Of a DNA stretch of 45,298 nt, positions 7,417 through 16,235 are shown one piece after another. Both the position numbers and the translations under genes were made by a program. The notes under the pieces were generated by a model. It was not told the origin of the DNA. It saw only the letters and a list, made by a program, of their open reading frames with translations, and searched no databases. Each line of letters opens with the position of its first letter. Position 1 is the stretch's first letter. Source of the stretch: a bacterium (GTDB lineage: Bacteria; Chloroflexota; Dormibacteria; Aeolococcales; Bog-877); the NCBI GenBank assembly GCA_021827985.1, contig JAKATL010000016.1:1-45298 (forward strand), in the 5' to 3' direction.

Positions 7417-9000
7417 GTGGGGCCCCTTCCCCTCTGGCAGGCGGCGGCCCTGGGAGCCCTGGGATCCCTCGCCCTCCTGCCGCGGCTTCTGGGCTGGATC
7501 TACGTGTTCCAGCTCGACGAGTACCTGCCACCCCGACTCGTGGCCAGCCTCCGGCGGCGACTCCAAGCCCGGCTCTGGCAGACAGCAGTCCCTCTGCTGT
7601 CGGCGGCACTTCTGCTCCTCCTGGCGGCCCTGGTGCCGGCGGCCCTGCGCCCGCTCCCGCTCCTGCTGGCGGCGCTGCTGCCACTCGGCCTCCGGCCGAG
7701 CTTTGCCCACCGCTCCCGCCTGAACTGGACCCCGCGTGCCCGGCGGCTGTTCGCCGCGGCTGTGGCGGTTACCTTGCTCCTCCTCATCCTGGGCTTCTGG
7801 GGCGGTCCCGAGGGCGCACTGCTGCCCGGCCTCTCCGACCCGCTGTCGGTGCTGGCGCTGAGCCTGGCCGCTTTGGGCTGGAGCCCGTACGAGAGGGGGA
7901 GGCGGCGAGCATACATGAGGCAGGCCGAGCGCCGGCTGCGCGAGGCCCACCCGCTGGTCGTGGGCATCACCGGAAGCTATGGGAAGACCACCACCAAGGT
8001 GCTGCTGGCCCAACTGCTCGACGTCCCCGAGGGAAGCTGCTTCGCCACCCCGGCCAGTTACAACACCACGCTGGGCGTCTGCCGGGCGGTCAACGAGGGG
8101 CTCGGCCCCCAGCATCGTGTCGCCGTGCTCGAGATGGGCGCCTACCGCCCCGGGGAGATCGCCGAGATCTGCTCCTTCAGCCATCCCCGGGTGGGCGTGC
8201 TGACGGCGGTCGGGCCCATGCACCTGGAGCGGTTCGGAACGGTGGAGCGTGTGGCCCAGGCCAAGTCCGAGCTCCTGGCGGCCCTCCCCCGGGACGGCTT
8301 CGCCGTGGTCCCCTCGGACATACGGGAGCGAGCGACACTGCTGGCCCCGCTCTCGGCACGGCTGGTGGAGGTGGGCCGTCCCGGCGACCGGTGGTGGTTG
8401 GAAGGCATGGAGGTGGTGGGGGAGACCACCCGCTGCCGCCTCCGGGGACGCGATGGGGAGGAGCTGGAGCTGGAGGTGCCGCTGTTCGGCCGCCACCTGC
8501 TCCAGGACCTGCTCTGCGCCCTGGCGGTGGCAGCGGAGCTGGGGCGCCCCCTCCCAGAGCTGGCCCAGCGGGCTCGGGGGTTGAAAGGCGCTCCCCACCG
8601 GCTCGAGGTGACCCGCCGGGGCGGGGTCACCATCATCGACGACGCCTACAATTCCAACCCCGAAGGCGCCCGCGAGGCGCTGCAGCTTCTGGGCCAGCTG
8701 CCGGGCCGCCGCCGGGTGCTGGTGACCCCGGGTTACATCGAGCTCGGGGAGGAGGAGGAGGAGAGCATGACCGAGCTCGGCCGGCAGGCGGCGGCTGTCT
8801 GCACCCATGTGATCCTGGTGGGACCCCGCCACACCGAGCCGGTGTACCGCGGGCTGGTGGAGGCTGGCTTCCCCGCTGCCCAGGTCAGCGTGGTGGCCGA
8901 TCTGGAGGAGGCTCAGGCGGTGCTCCCCAGGGTGGCCGGTGACGGAAGCGTGGTGCTCTTCGAGAACGACCTTCCCGACCAGTACCGGGAGCGGCCGTGA
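7417..9000 (+). CDS. murF: MurF-type Mur ligase with N-terminal membrane domain
   Basis: This 527-residue protein has about 160 N-terminal residues rich in hydrophobic segments (roughly 7-27, 50-88, 109-127 and 138-156), then a complete Mur ligase. The ATP-binding loop is G183-ITGSYGKTT-T192; the central domain follows, and the C-terminal domain contains KGAPHRLEV and IIDDAYNSNPEG, with FENDLPDQY near the end. MurF adds D-Ala-D-Ala to UDP-MurNAc-tripeptide. E. coli MurF is about 450 residues and lacks the membrane part. The start is taken as GTG at 7417, one base after the hydrolase stop. It overlaps ddl by 4 nt (GTGA), which couples supply and use of D-Ala-D-Ala. A related Mur ligase-like function is possible. 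Confidence 0.82.
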   Translation: MGPLPLWQAAALGALGSLALLPRLLGWIYVFQLDEYLPPRLVASLRRRLQARLWQTAVPLLSAALLLLLAALVPAALRPLPLLLAALLPLGLRPSFAHRSRLNWTPRARRLFAAAVAVTLLLLILGFWGGPEGALLPGLSDPLSVLALSLAALGWSPYERGRRRAYMRQAERRLREAHPLVVGITGSYGKTTTKVLLAQLLDVPEGSCFATPASYNTTLGVCRAVNEGLGPQHRVAVLEMGAYRPGEIAEICSFSHPRVGVLTAVGPMHLERFGTVERVAQAKSELLAALPRDGFAVVPSDIRERATLLAPLSARLVEVGRPGDRWWLEGMEVVGETTRCRLRGRDGEELELEVPLFGRHLLQDLLCALAVAAELGRPLPELAQRARGLKGAPHRLEVTRRGGVTIIDDAYNSNPEGAREALQLLGQLPGRRRVLVTPGYIELGEEEEESMTELGRQAAAVCTHVILVGPRHTEPVYRGLVEAGFPAAQVSVVADLEEAQAVLPRVAGDGSVVLFENDLPDQYRERP

Positions 9001-10109
9001 GCCTCGCCGGCCTCAGGGTGGGAGTGGTGTTCGGCTCCCGCTCCCCCGAGCACGAGATCAGCATCATCACCGCCTGCCAGGTCATGCCGGTGCTGCGGGA
9101 GCTGGGGGCGGCGGTCGTCCCGCTCTACCTGACCAAGGAGGGGCGCCTGCTCACCGATCCCGCCTTCGCCGAGCTCGCCACCTTCCGTCGCGAGCTGCCC
9201 CGGGAGGGTACCGAGGTGGCGCTGGAGCTGGGCAGGGGCCGGCTGCGGACCTCCGGGGCCGGGATGCTGGGCCGGAGCCGGGAGGTGCCACTGGACGTGC
9301 TCTTCCCCCTGGTGCACGGGAGCCACGGCGAGGACGGGACACTGGCCGCCCTCGCCGACCTGCTGCGCCTGCCCCAGGTCGGCTCGGGGACCATGGGCGC
9401 CTCCCTGGCCATGGACAAGTACCGGTCCAAGCAGCTGCTGTCCGCTCTCGGCATCCCGGTGGTGCCCGGGCGGCTGGTGTTGGCCCCCGAGGGCGCCGCC
9501 GGGGCGGAGCTCCCCCTGGTGGTTAAGCCCAACCGCAGCGGGTCCAGCATCGGGGTGAGCCTGGTGGAGGAGGGTGCCGGGGTGGCAGCGGCGGTGGAGC
9601 TGGCCCTGCAGTTCGACTCCGAGGCGATCGTCGAGCCGGCGGTGCCGGGAGCGGAGGACCTCAACTGCGCGGTGAAGCGCCTGGGGGAGCGGGCCTCCGA
9701 GGTGGAGCGCCCCCGCAAACAGCGGGGGCTGCTCTCCTATCAGGACAAGTACGTTGGGGGACCCAAGGGTGGGGCCAAGGGCAAGGCCGATCCAAGGCGT
9801 GAGCTCCCGGCCGCGATCTCCGCGGAGCTGCGCTCCAGGGTCCGGGAGCTAGCGGTCCTGGCCTTCGACGCCCTGGACCTCGGGGGCACGGCCCGGGTCG
9901 ACTTCCTCCTCTCGGACAGGGGAGAGCTCTACGTCAACGAGGTCAACACCATCCCCGGGTCGCTGGCCTTCTACCTCTGGGAGGCCAGCGGGGTGGGGTT
10001 CGCCGCCCTTCTGGCAGAGCTGGTCACCGAGGCGATGGAGCGGGGCCCGGGCCACGACCCCAGCCTGCCGGGCAACCTCCTGGCGGCGGGGGAGCTGCTC
10101 GGCAAGTGA
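8997..10109 (+). CDS. ddl: D-alanine-D-alanine ligase
   Basis: This 370-residue ATP-grasp enzyme has an N-terminal domain (VVFGSRSPEHEISIITA, with the Ser/Glu/His/Glu cluster of Ddl), LFPLVHGSHGEDG, the ATP-binding segment with AMDKYRSKQLL, and the C-terminal VNEVNTIPGSLAFYLWE with Asn/Glu metal ligands. It joins two D-Ala molecules for the preceding MurF. A mildly unusual stretch, KYVGGPKGGAKGKADPRREL, forms an extended flexible loop before the last domain; the omega-loop Y/K area appears intact (SYQDKY). It overlaps murF by GTGA and ends 4 bp from the convergent yvcK. Confidence 0.92.
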   Translation: MSLAGLRVGVVFGSRSPEHEISIITACQVMPVLRELGAAVVPLYLTKEGRLLTDPAFAELATFRRELPREGTEVALELGRGRLRTSGAGMLGRSREVPLDVLFPLVHGSHGEDGTLAALADLLRLPQVGSGTMGASLAMDKYRSKQLLSALGIPVVPGRLVLAPEGAAGAELPLVVKPNRSGSSIGVSLVEEGAGVAAAVELALQFDSEAIVEPAVPGAEDLNCAVKRLGERASEVERPRKQRGLLSYQDKYVGGPKGGAKGKADPRRELPAAISAELRSRVRELAVLAFDALDLGGTARVDFLLSDRGELYVNEVNTIPGSLAFYLWEASGVGFAALLAELVTEAMERGPGHDPSLPGNLLAAGELLGK

Positions 10110-10113
10110 GGCG

Positions 10114-11400
10114 TCAGGCCCGCTGCCAAACCCGCTTCATGAGGACCTGGGCCAGCTTGTCCGGGTCATGGTGGGTCGTGAGCCGGGGGTTGGCGAGGTC
10201 GGCGAGCACGAACTTGGGACGGCCCCCGTACTGCGCCAGCCGCCGCCTGTCGAAGGCGACTCGGCGGATCCCGGCCTCCACGGCGGCCGGGGAGAGAGGC
10301 AAGGCCAGGTTGCTGTTGGCCACCACGTAGTCGAAGAGCCCCGGCCCGACGTACTGGTCCAGGACCTCCAGGTGGTCGTGGACGGTGAAGTTGACGGTCT
10401 CCCCGGCCTGGGTGGCGACGTTGCAGACGTAGACCTTGAGGGCGGGCGACCGGCGCAGCGTCTCCACCATCCCGTCCACCAGCAGGTTGGGCAGCAGGCT
10501 GGTGTACAAGCTTCCCGGCCCCACCACCACCATCTCCGCGTTGAGCAGCGCCAGTTCGGCCTCGGGGTTGAGCGGGGGATGCTCGGGCACCAGGAAGACC
10601 TGGTTGATCGGTCCCTTGGCGGTGGGCACGGAGGACTCTCCCACCAGCACCTCCTCCCCGGAGAGGGCGCAGAGGGTGACGCTCTCCAGGGTGGAGGGCA
10701 CGATCTGCCCCCGCACCGCCAGCACCCGGCCAGACTCGCGCAGGGCGTGCTCGAAGTCCCCGGTGATGGCGGTCATGGCCATGATGAAGAGGTTGCCGAA
10801 GGAGTGCCCCTGCAGGGAGCCCTCCTCGAAGCGGTACTGGAAGAGCTCGGCCATGAGGGGCTCGACATCCGCCAGGGCGGTGAGGCACTGCCGGAAGTCC
10901 CCCGGGGGCAGGACCTGGTACTCCGCCCGGAGGCGCCCGGAGCTGCCACCGTCATCGGCCACCGTCACCAGGGCCGTGACGTTGCCGCTGTGGCGCTTGA
11001 TCCCCCGGAGCAGGGTGGAGAGCCCGGTGCCCCCGCCGATGGCGACTATCCTCGGGCCCTTGCGCAGCCGCCGGAAGTCGTACAGCCGCTCCACCAGCGT
11101 CTTGTCACCGCCGGGGAAGGGGCTGAGCAGGGACTCCGTCAGCTTGTACAGGCCCAGCCCCAGGATGAGGAGTCCCACGGAGATGAAGAGGATCGCCCGG
11201 ACCCACCGGGGCCAGAACTGCAGGGTGAGACCGTAGGTGAAGGCGGGCAGCCGGGCATGGAGGTAGAACTCCCTCAGGGCGTAGCTGATCCCCAGGCTGA
11301 TCGCCACGACCGCGAAGACGGTCACCCCCAGCCACCGCTTGACGTGCAGGCCGGGCACCAGCCAGCGCGTCACGCCCAGATTGAGCCGCGGCGTTCGCAT
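10114..11400 (-). CDS. yvcK: YvcK/CofD-like protein with N-terminal membrane anchor
   Basis: This 428-residue protein has two membrane helices (about 23-41 and 67-86) that precede a complete YvcK domain. The nucleotide-binding G122-GGTGLS-128 is followed by VTVADDGGSSGRLR, a hallmark of the CofD/YvcK fold, then GDFRQCLTALAD, HSFGNLFIMAM and VVVGPGSLYTSLLPNLL. YvcK binds UDP-GlcNAc and helps direct carbon into cell-wall synthesis; B. subtilis YvcK is soluble and about 320 residues. The membrane anchor places it near envelope synthesis and fits the adjacent murF-ddl. The ATG at 11400 is chosen over 11421 because a TACGAT box lies 11 nt upstream of it. Confidence 0.88.
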   Translation of the reverse strand: MRTPRLNLGVTRWLVPGLHVKRWLGVTVFAVVAISLGISYALREFYLHARLPAFTYGLTLQFWPRWVRAILFISVGLLILGLGLYKLTESLLSPFPGGDKTLVERLYDFRRLRKGPRIVAIGGGTGLSTLLRGIKRHSGNVTALVTVADDGGSSGRLRAEYQVLPPGDFRQCLTALADVEPLMAELFQYRFEEGSLQGHSFGNLFIMAMTAITGDFEHALRESGRVLAVRGQIVPSTLESVTLCALSGEEVLVGESSVPTAKGPINQVFLVPEHPPLNPEAELALLNAEMVVVGPGSLYTSLLPNLLVDGMVETLRRSPALKVYVCNVATQAGETVNFTVHDHLEVLDQYVGPGLFDYVVANSNLALPLSPAAVEAGIRRVAFDRRRLAQYGGRPKFVLADLANPRLTTHHDPDKLAQVLMKRVWQRA

Positions 11401-11411
11401 GATGTGGCGGG

Positions 11412-11417
11412 ATCGTA
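11412..11417 (-). promoter_or_regulatory. -10 box for yvcK
   Basis: TACGAT on the minus strand, 11 nt before the ATG at 11400, with no Shine-Dalgarno between. A leader of about 0-5 nt is expected. Confidence 0.45.
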
Positions 11418-11460
11418 CCACTGGCCGATCCCGCCGCCCGGGGCCATGGCCCTGTCGAGC

Positions 11461-11466
11461 TATATT
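11461..11466 (+). promoter_or_regulatory. -10 box and leader of the branched-chain aminotransferase gene
   Basis: TATATT stands 37 nt before the ATG at 11504, and GGGAGGAAG lies just upstream of the start. This gene therefore has a normal leader with a strong ribosome site, unlike its leaderless divergent neighbour yvcK. Confidence 0.45.
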
Positions 11467-11503
11467 GGCCCGGCAGTCGGTGGCGCCGTTGCGGGAGGAA
11501 GCG

Positions 11504-12490
11504 ATGGAGGTTCTGGAGACGGCCAGCGTGAAGACTGAGGCGCCGGCCCGGCAGGCCGACCAGCCCTTCGACCGGGAGACGGCGGTCGTCTACTTCCAGG
11601 GGCGGATGCGCCAGTACCGGGAGTGCCGCCTCGGCCCCATGACCCATGCCCTCCACTACGGCACCGCCTGCTTCGAGGGGATCCGCGCCCACTGGAACCC
11701 GGCCCAGGAGCAGCTCTTCCTCTTCCGGGTCCGAGAGCACTACGAGCGCCTGGCCCAGTCCGCGCACATCCTCAACATGAGCCTCCCCCTGGACCCCGCG
11801 CGGCTCTGCGACCTGACCTGCGAGCTCCTTATGGCCAACGCTTTCCGCCAGGACGTCTACGTCCGTCCGCTCGTCTACAAGTCCTCGGAGGAGATCGGGG
11901 TGCGTCTCCATGGCCTGGAGCACGACCTGCTGATCTATGCCCAACCGTTCGGCCGATACATCGAGGCGGCCACGGGCGTCCGCTGCATGGTGTCCTCGTG
12001 GCGGAGGGTCGATGACAACTCCGCTCCGGCGCGGGCCAAGATCACCGGGACCTACATCAACGCCGCCCTGGCCAAGTCCGAGGCGGTCGAGAACGGGTAC
12101 GACGAGGCCATCGTCCTGGGGCAGGACGGCCACGTCAGCGAGGGCTCGGCGGAGAACCTCTTCATCATCCGCAAGGGAACCCTGATCACCCCGCCGGTGT
12201 TCGACAACATCCTGGAGGGAATCACTCGGGACACCCTGATGCGGCTCTGGAGCGAGGACCTTGGGCTTCCGGTCCTGGAGCGCTCGGTGGACCGCACCGA
12301 GCTCTACATCGCCGACGAGGTCTTCCTCTGCGGCACCGGGGCCCAGTTCTCCCCGGTGGTGGAGGTGGATCACCGCCAGGTGGGAACCGGCAAGGTAGGC
12401 CCCTACAGCCAGGCGCTGGGTGAGCTCTACGCCAAGGTGGTCCGCGGCGAGGTGGAGAAGTACCGGGAGTGGTGCCTCCCGGTCTACTGA
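11504..12490 (+). CDS. ilvE: Branched-chain amino acid aminotransferase (class IV)
   Basis: This 328-residue PLP enzyme of fold type IV carries YFQGRMRQY, THALHYGTACFEGIRAHW, the PLP-lysine region ARAKITGTYINAALAKSEA (Lys before ITGTY, as in KAAGNY of E. coli IlvE), VSEGSAENLFIIRKG, EGITRDTLMRL and FLCGTGAQFSPVVEVD. It interconverts Leu, Ile and Val with their 2-oxo acids. The start has a strong GGGAGG ribosome site and there are no in-frame rivals with one. It is monocistronic; its stop overlaps the stop of convergent glycerate kinase by 7 bp. If the operon at 34-41 kb makes 2-oxoisovalerate, this enzyme could use it, but there is no direct link. Confidence 0.93.
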   Translation: MEVLETASVKTEAPARQADQPFDRETAVVYFQGRMRQYRECRLGPMTHALHYGTACFEGIRAHWNPAQEQLFLFRVREHYERLAQSAHILNMSLPLDPARLCDLTCELLMANAFRQDVYVRPLVYKSSEEIGVRLHGLEHDLLIYAQPFGRYIEAATGVRCMVSSWRRVDDNSAPARAKITGTYINAALAKSEAVENGYDEAIVLGQDGHVSEGSAENLFIIRKGTLITPPVFDNILEGITRDTLMRLWSEDLGLPVLERSVDRTELYIADEVFLCGTGAQFSPVVEVDHRQVGTGKVGPYSQALGELYAKVVRGEVEKYREWCLPVY

Positions 12491-13638
12491 GGCCCCGGAC
12501 GGAGGGGATCGTCCCCCTCAGCCAGCTCGCCACAGGCAGCGTGGACGGCCTGCTCGAGCGTCCGCTCCGGCGCGTGCCCCGGCGCACCGCACAGGTGGAG
12601 GGCCGCGCCCAGCGTTCCGAGTTGGAGGGCGGCCGAGGGGTCGACCGAACCGGCCACCACAAGGCAGGGGAGCCCGCGCCGGTGGGCTCGGCGGACGACC
12701 TCGCCCACCACCTTGCCGGCGAAGCTCTGGCGGTCCACCCTCCCCTCGCCGGTCACTACCAGTCGGGCCAGGTCCAGCTCCGAGTCCAGCCCGACCAGCT
12801 CCGCCACCAGCTCCGCGCCGGGGACCAGCCGGGCGCCGCAGAAGGCCACCAGCCCGAAGCCCGCGCCGCCCGCGGCCCCCGCCCCGGGGAGGTCGGCCGC
12901 CTCGGCCAGAAGGTCGCGGGCCACCACCCGCCGGAGCCGTTCCAGCCCCGCCTCCAGCTCGCTCACCGTGGCCGCGTCGGCGCCCTTCTGGGGCCCGAAC
13001 ACCCGCGCCGCACCAGAGGGGCCGAGAAGCGGAGCGGTGACGTCGTACGCCCCCACGATCTCAGCACCCGCCGGTCGCCGCTGTGCCGGAGCCACTATCC
13101 GGTCCAGCTCGGCCAGCGCGGCGCCTCCGGGCCGAAGGTCTCCCCCCGTGCGGTCCAGCAAGCGGTATCCCAGCCGGCGGGCGACGCCAACCCCACCATC
13201 CGTGGAGGCACTGCCGCCAAGCCCGATCACGAGTCTTTGGGGAGCTGTGGCCAGGGCGGCGGTCAGCACCACACCCAACCCCTCCGTGCCTGAGATGGCG
13301 GCGGAGCGCGGAGTGGGAGAAAGGACACCGGCGATCCCCACCGCCCTGGCCAGCTCCAACACCGCCAGCCGCCCGCCGTCCAAGGATCCCCAGGGGACCC
13401 GGTGGGGGCGTCCGAGCGCGTCCTCGGCCTCGGTCCAGACGAGATGGTGGCGACGCCCGTGCAGGGTCGCCTCCAGGAAGCCGTCGCCGCCGTCCGAGAG
13501 GGGCAGGAGGCGGAGGTCCGAGGACGGCCAGGCGCGCGCCACCCCCCGAGCCATGGCTCGCGCCGCGGCCGCCGGCGACAAGGTCCCCTTGAAGGCCGTA
13601 GGAGCTATCAGGATCCGCCCATCCAAGGCGCCTGGCAC
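12484..13638 (-). CDS. Glycerate 2-kinase (GarK/GlxK family)
   Basis: This protein of about 384 residues begins ILIAPTAFKGTLSP after a short lead, followed by LLPLSDGGDGF, GLGGSASTDGGVGVARRLGY, GAYDVTAPLLGPSGAARVFGPQKGA and TGEGRVDRQSFAGKV, all hallmarks of glycerate kinase type 1. It phosphorylates D-glycerate to 2-phosphoglycerate, so it feeds glyoxylate, serine or hexuronate breakdown products into glycolysis. The start is uncertain: GTG at 13638 or TTG at 13626 both precede the conserved N-terminus. An AT-rich stretch around 13640-13648 is the likely promoter. A much longer frame starting at 13749 would overlap the divergent kinase gene and is rejected. Confidence 0.88.
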   Translation of the reverse strand: MPGALDGRILIAPTAFKGTLSPAAAARAMARGVARAWPSSDLRLLPLSDGGDGFLEATLHGRRHHLVWTEAEDALGRPHRVPWGSLDGGRLAVLELARAVGIAGVLSPTPRSAAISGTEGLGVVLTAALATAPQRLVIGLGGSASTDGGVGVARRLGYRLLDRTGGDLRPGGAALAELDRIVAPAQRRPAGAEIVGAYDVTAPLLGPSGAARVFGPQKGADAATVSELEAGLERLRRVVARDLLAEAADLPGAGAAGGAGFGLVAFCGARLVPGAELVAELVGLDSELDLARLVVTGEGRVDRQSFAGKVVGEVVRRAHRRGLPCLVVAGSVDPSAALQLGTLGAALHLCGAPGHAPERTLEQAVHAACGELAEGDDPLRPGPQ

Positions 13639-13679
13639 CTCTATATTTTCCCCTCGCGCCGCCAGCGCCAGTCCGGTCG

Positions 13680-13685
13680 TAGGAT
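13680..13685 (+). promoter_or_regulatory. -10 box and ribosome site for the NarL-type kinase operon
   Basis: TAGGAT at 13680-13685 fits TANNNT. GAGGAG lies 8 nt before the GTG at 13719 and fixes that start. The leader would be about 27 nt. Confidence 0.4.
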
Positions 13686-13718
13686 GGGAGTCCAGTTGGA
13701 GCCAGAGGAGATCTGGAG

Positions 13719-16235
13719 GTGAGCGCAGGCGGCCGTGGGGGGCGAGCATGGTGGGCCCTGCCTGGGCGCTTGGCCAACCAGCGCTGGCAGCGACTCACTA
13801 TCCGGGGGCGCATCCTCACCGCCATGCTGGCGGTCTCGGTGATCCCGCTGGCGGTGGTCAGCGCGGCCGGGATCGCCGCCCTCCAGGAGCTGAACTCCGG
13901 CGCGCTCCAGTCCGCCAACCAGCGGCTGGTGGCCGCCCAGGGCAGCCACCTCCAGGAGCTGGTGAACAGCAAGGCCGCGGGGGTCAACGACGAGCTGGCT
14001 GCGATCGAGAGCCAGGTGACGCTGGTGGGGAAGGCGGCCCAGGCGGAGCTCTCCTCGCCCGGGTCTGGGCTGGGGACCCTGGGCAACGCCTCGACCTACG
14101 CGGTCCTGGGCTCGGGCGGATCACGAGCGGTGGCCCTCGAGGCGGGCCTAAGTGACCTCGCAGGCCTTCTGACGGAGATCCCAGCTCTGCACCGGGAGGT
14201 GGCCGAGGCCTGGATCAACCTTCCGCAGTACGGGATCGTCGAGGTCACCCCGGCGAGGGCGGTGAGTTCAGCCGACCGCTCCCGGTTTGAGCAGTTGCTG
14301 CCGTCGCCGAGCGTCTACCAGGCGGGGATCGCCGAGGCGGCGGCCGCCGACCAGCTCCAGTCGTCGGCCTGGCGCCAGCTGATCGCCGAGTCGCCGCAGA
14401 CCGCGGTCTGGACCCCGGTGTACAACAATCCCCTGGCCGGGGGGCCGACCGTGACCGTTGCCACTCAGGGGGCCACCGCCGCGGGGACGCAGTTCCAGGT
14501 CGGGGCCAACATCACGGTGAGCAGCCTGGTGTCGGCATTCCTGGCCGGCCCTCCGGGAAGCGCCCAGGGCAGCTACGGCTTCCTGCTCAGCCCCGAGGGA
14601 AACGTGATCTCGGTGGGCGCGGGGGGCACCTCGGCGCTGGGGCTGCCCTCCCACCGCCGGCCCACGGAGCCGGTGAGCCTGACCCAGAAGGGCGACCCCT
14701 GGCTCCCGGTCGCTACCCAGATGCGCCTCGGGCTGCAGGGCTCCGGGCAGATCACCCTCGATGGAGACCCCGTGGACGTGTTCTACAGCCCGCTCCCCGC
14801 CAGCCAGTGGAGCTATGGGGTGGCGCTCCCAGTCGCTGGCCTAGACGCCAGCGTGGTCGGCTTCTCCCAGGAGATCAGTCGCGGGCTGGCTGGGGCGATC
14901 GCCGTCCTGATCCCCGTCCTGCTGCTGCTGGGGGGGCTAGTGCTGATCTTCACCAATCTTCTGAGCCGCCGGTTGCTCGACCCGCTGGCGCGGTTACGCT
15001 CCGCCTCCGAGCGGCTGGCTAAGGGAGATCTGGACACTGCGGTCACGGTCTCCCCCGGCCCCGTGGACGAGATCGTCGGTCTGGAGCTCAGCCTGGACGG
15101 GCTGCGCCGCCGTCTCGGGGCGCAGCGGACCCAGATAGAGACCGCCCGAGAGGAGCTGGAGCGGCGGGTCCGGGAGCGGACCGCCGAGCTGAGCCAGCGC
15201 AACCAGGAACTCACCACCCTCAATACCCTGACCTCGGCTCTCGGTCGCTCGTTGGTGGTGAGCGAGCTGGCGACGGCGGCCGCGGCCCAGCTCCAAGGGG
15301 TCTGGAATCTCCCCGGGGTGTGGATCTACGTCACTGACGGGCTGGACCCGAGCGGCCTGCGGCTCGTGGGGCGGGCGGGGCCGGAGTCCGGTGATCCGCC
15401 GCCGGCCGCCACCGTCGGCCCCACCGACCCCGCGGAGATGCTGCTCCTCCGGCTGACCGCCGCCGGAGGGGAGGTTGGCCTGCTGGTGCTGCGCGGCCGG
15501 AGTTCGTTCAACGACCGCCAGCGCGAGCTCCTGGAGGTGGTCGGGGGCCAGCTCGGTCTGGCGCTGCGCAACGCCCAGCTCTTCGTGGACACCCAGGAGC
15601 TGGCCACGATCAACGAGCGCAACCGCATCGCCCGTGAGATCCACGACACCCTGGCCCAGGGCCTGGCCGGGATCATCGTCCAGCTCCAAGCCGCGGACGC
15701 CTGGATGGGCCGGGAGTCGGAGCGGTCCCGCGAGGCCCTGCGTCAGGCCACCGAGCTGGCCCGCTCCAGCCTCCAGGAGGCCAGACGGTCCGTTTGGGAC
15801 CTGCGGCCGGAGGGGCTGCAGCGGGCCGGTCTGGCCGGGGCGATCCGGGACGAACTTGCCCGTGTGAGGGAGCGATCGGGAATCCGCACCAGCCTCCGCC
15901 TTCGGGGCCTCCGAGGGCTGTCGCTGCCGGCCCAGCTGGAGGTGACTGTGTTCCGCATCGTCCGGGAGGCGGTGGCCAACGCCGTCCGCCACGGATCCCC
16001 GACCGAGGTCACCGTCGAGCTCAGCTGGCGCCAGGGCCGGCTGCAGGTGGTGGTGGCCGACGACGGCCGGGGGTTCGACCCCTCGGGCCCCTCCCGGCAG
16101 GGCAGCTTCGGGGTCACCTCGATGCGGGAGCGCGCTGTCGGCGCGGGCGGTGAGCTGGCCCTGGACAGCCGGCCCGGTGGTGGGACCCGGGTGGTGCTGT
16201 CGGTGCCCTGCCCCAAGGCCGAGGTGGCGCGGTGA
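13719..16235 (+). CDS. Large NarL/DegS-type sensor histidine kinase (extracellular sensor, HAMP, GAF, HisKA_3)
   Basis: This 838-residue protein has TM1 at about 32-55, a large extracytoplasmic domain at about 56-385 that may be a double-Cache fold by size and position, TM2 at about 388-413, HAMP at about 414-465, a coiled coil with ERRVRERTAELSQRNQEL, a GAF-like domain at about 500-625, HisKA_3 with His642 in NRIAREIHDTLAQGLAGIIV, and HATPase_c (EAVANAVRHG; DDGRGFD; GSFGVTSMRERA). The HDTLAQ motif marks the DegS/NarX class that signals to LuxR-type regulators. The stop overlaps the regulator start (GTGA). The external domain probably senses a small solute, possibly the ligand of the ABC importer just downstream; this is inference. 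Confidence 0.88.
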   Translation: MSAGGRGGRAWWALPGRLANQRWQRLTIRGRILTAMLAVSVIPLAVVSAAGIAALQELNSGALQSANQRLVAAQGSHLQELVNSKAAGVNDELAAIESQVTLVGKAAQAELSSPGSGLGTLGNASTYAVLGSGGSRAVALEAGLSDLAGLLTEIPALHREVAEAWINLPQYGIVEVTPARAVSSADRSRFEQLLPSPSVYQAGIAEAAAADQLQSSAWRQLIAESPQTAVWTPVYNNPLAGGPTVTVATQGATAAGTQFQVGANITVSSLVSAFLAGPPGSAQGSYGFLLSPEGNVISVGAGGTSALGLPSHRRPTEPVSLTQKGDPWLPVATQMRLGLQGSGQITLDGDPVDVFYSPLPASQWSYGVALPVAGLDASVVGFSQEISRGLAGAIAVLIPVLLLLGGLVLIFTNLLSRRLLDPLARLRSASERLAKGDLDTAVTVSPGPVDEIVGLELSLDGLRRRLGAQRTQIETAREELERRVRERTAELSQRNQELTTLNTLTSALGRSLVVSELATAAAAQLQGVWNLPGVWIYVTDGLDPSGLRLVGRAGPESGDPPPAATVGPTDPAEMLLLRLTAAGGEVGLLVLRGRSSFNDRQRELLEVVGGQLGLALRNAQLFVDTQELATINERNRIAREIHDTLAQGLAGIIVQLQAADAWMGRESERSREALRQATELARSSLQEARRSVWDLRPEGLQRAGLAGAIRDELARVRERSGIRTSLRLRGLRGLSLPAQLEVTVFRIVREAVANAVRHGSPTEVTVELSWRQGRLQVVVADDGRGFDPSGPSRQGSFGVTSMRERAVGAGGELALDSRPGGGTRVVLSVPCPKAEVAR

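Noticed and set aside
10168..11538. 456-codon plus-strand frame over yvcK
   Set aside because: It is antisense to a clear YvcK protein and rich in Gln/Gly/His/Val, a typical shadow pattern.
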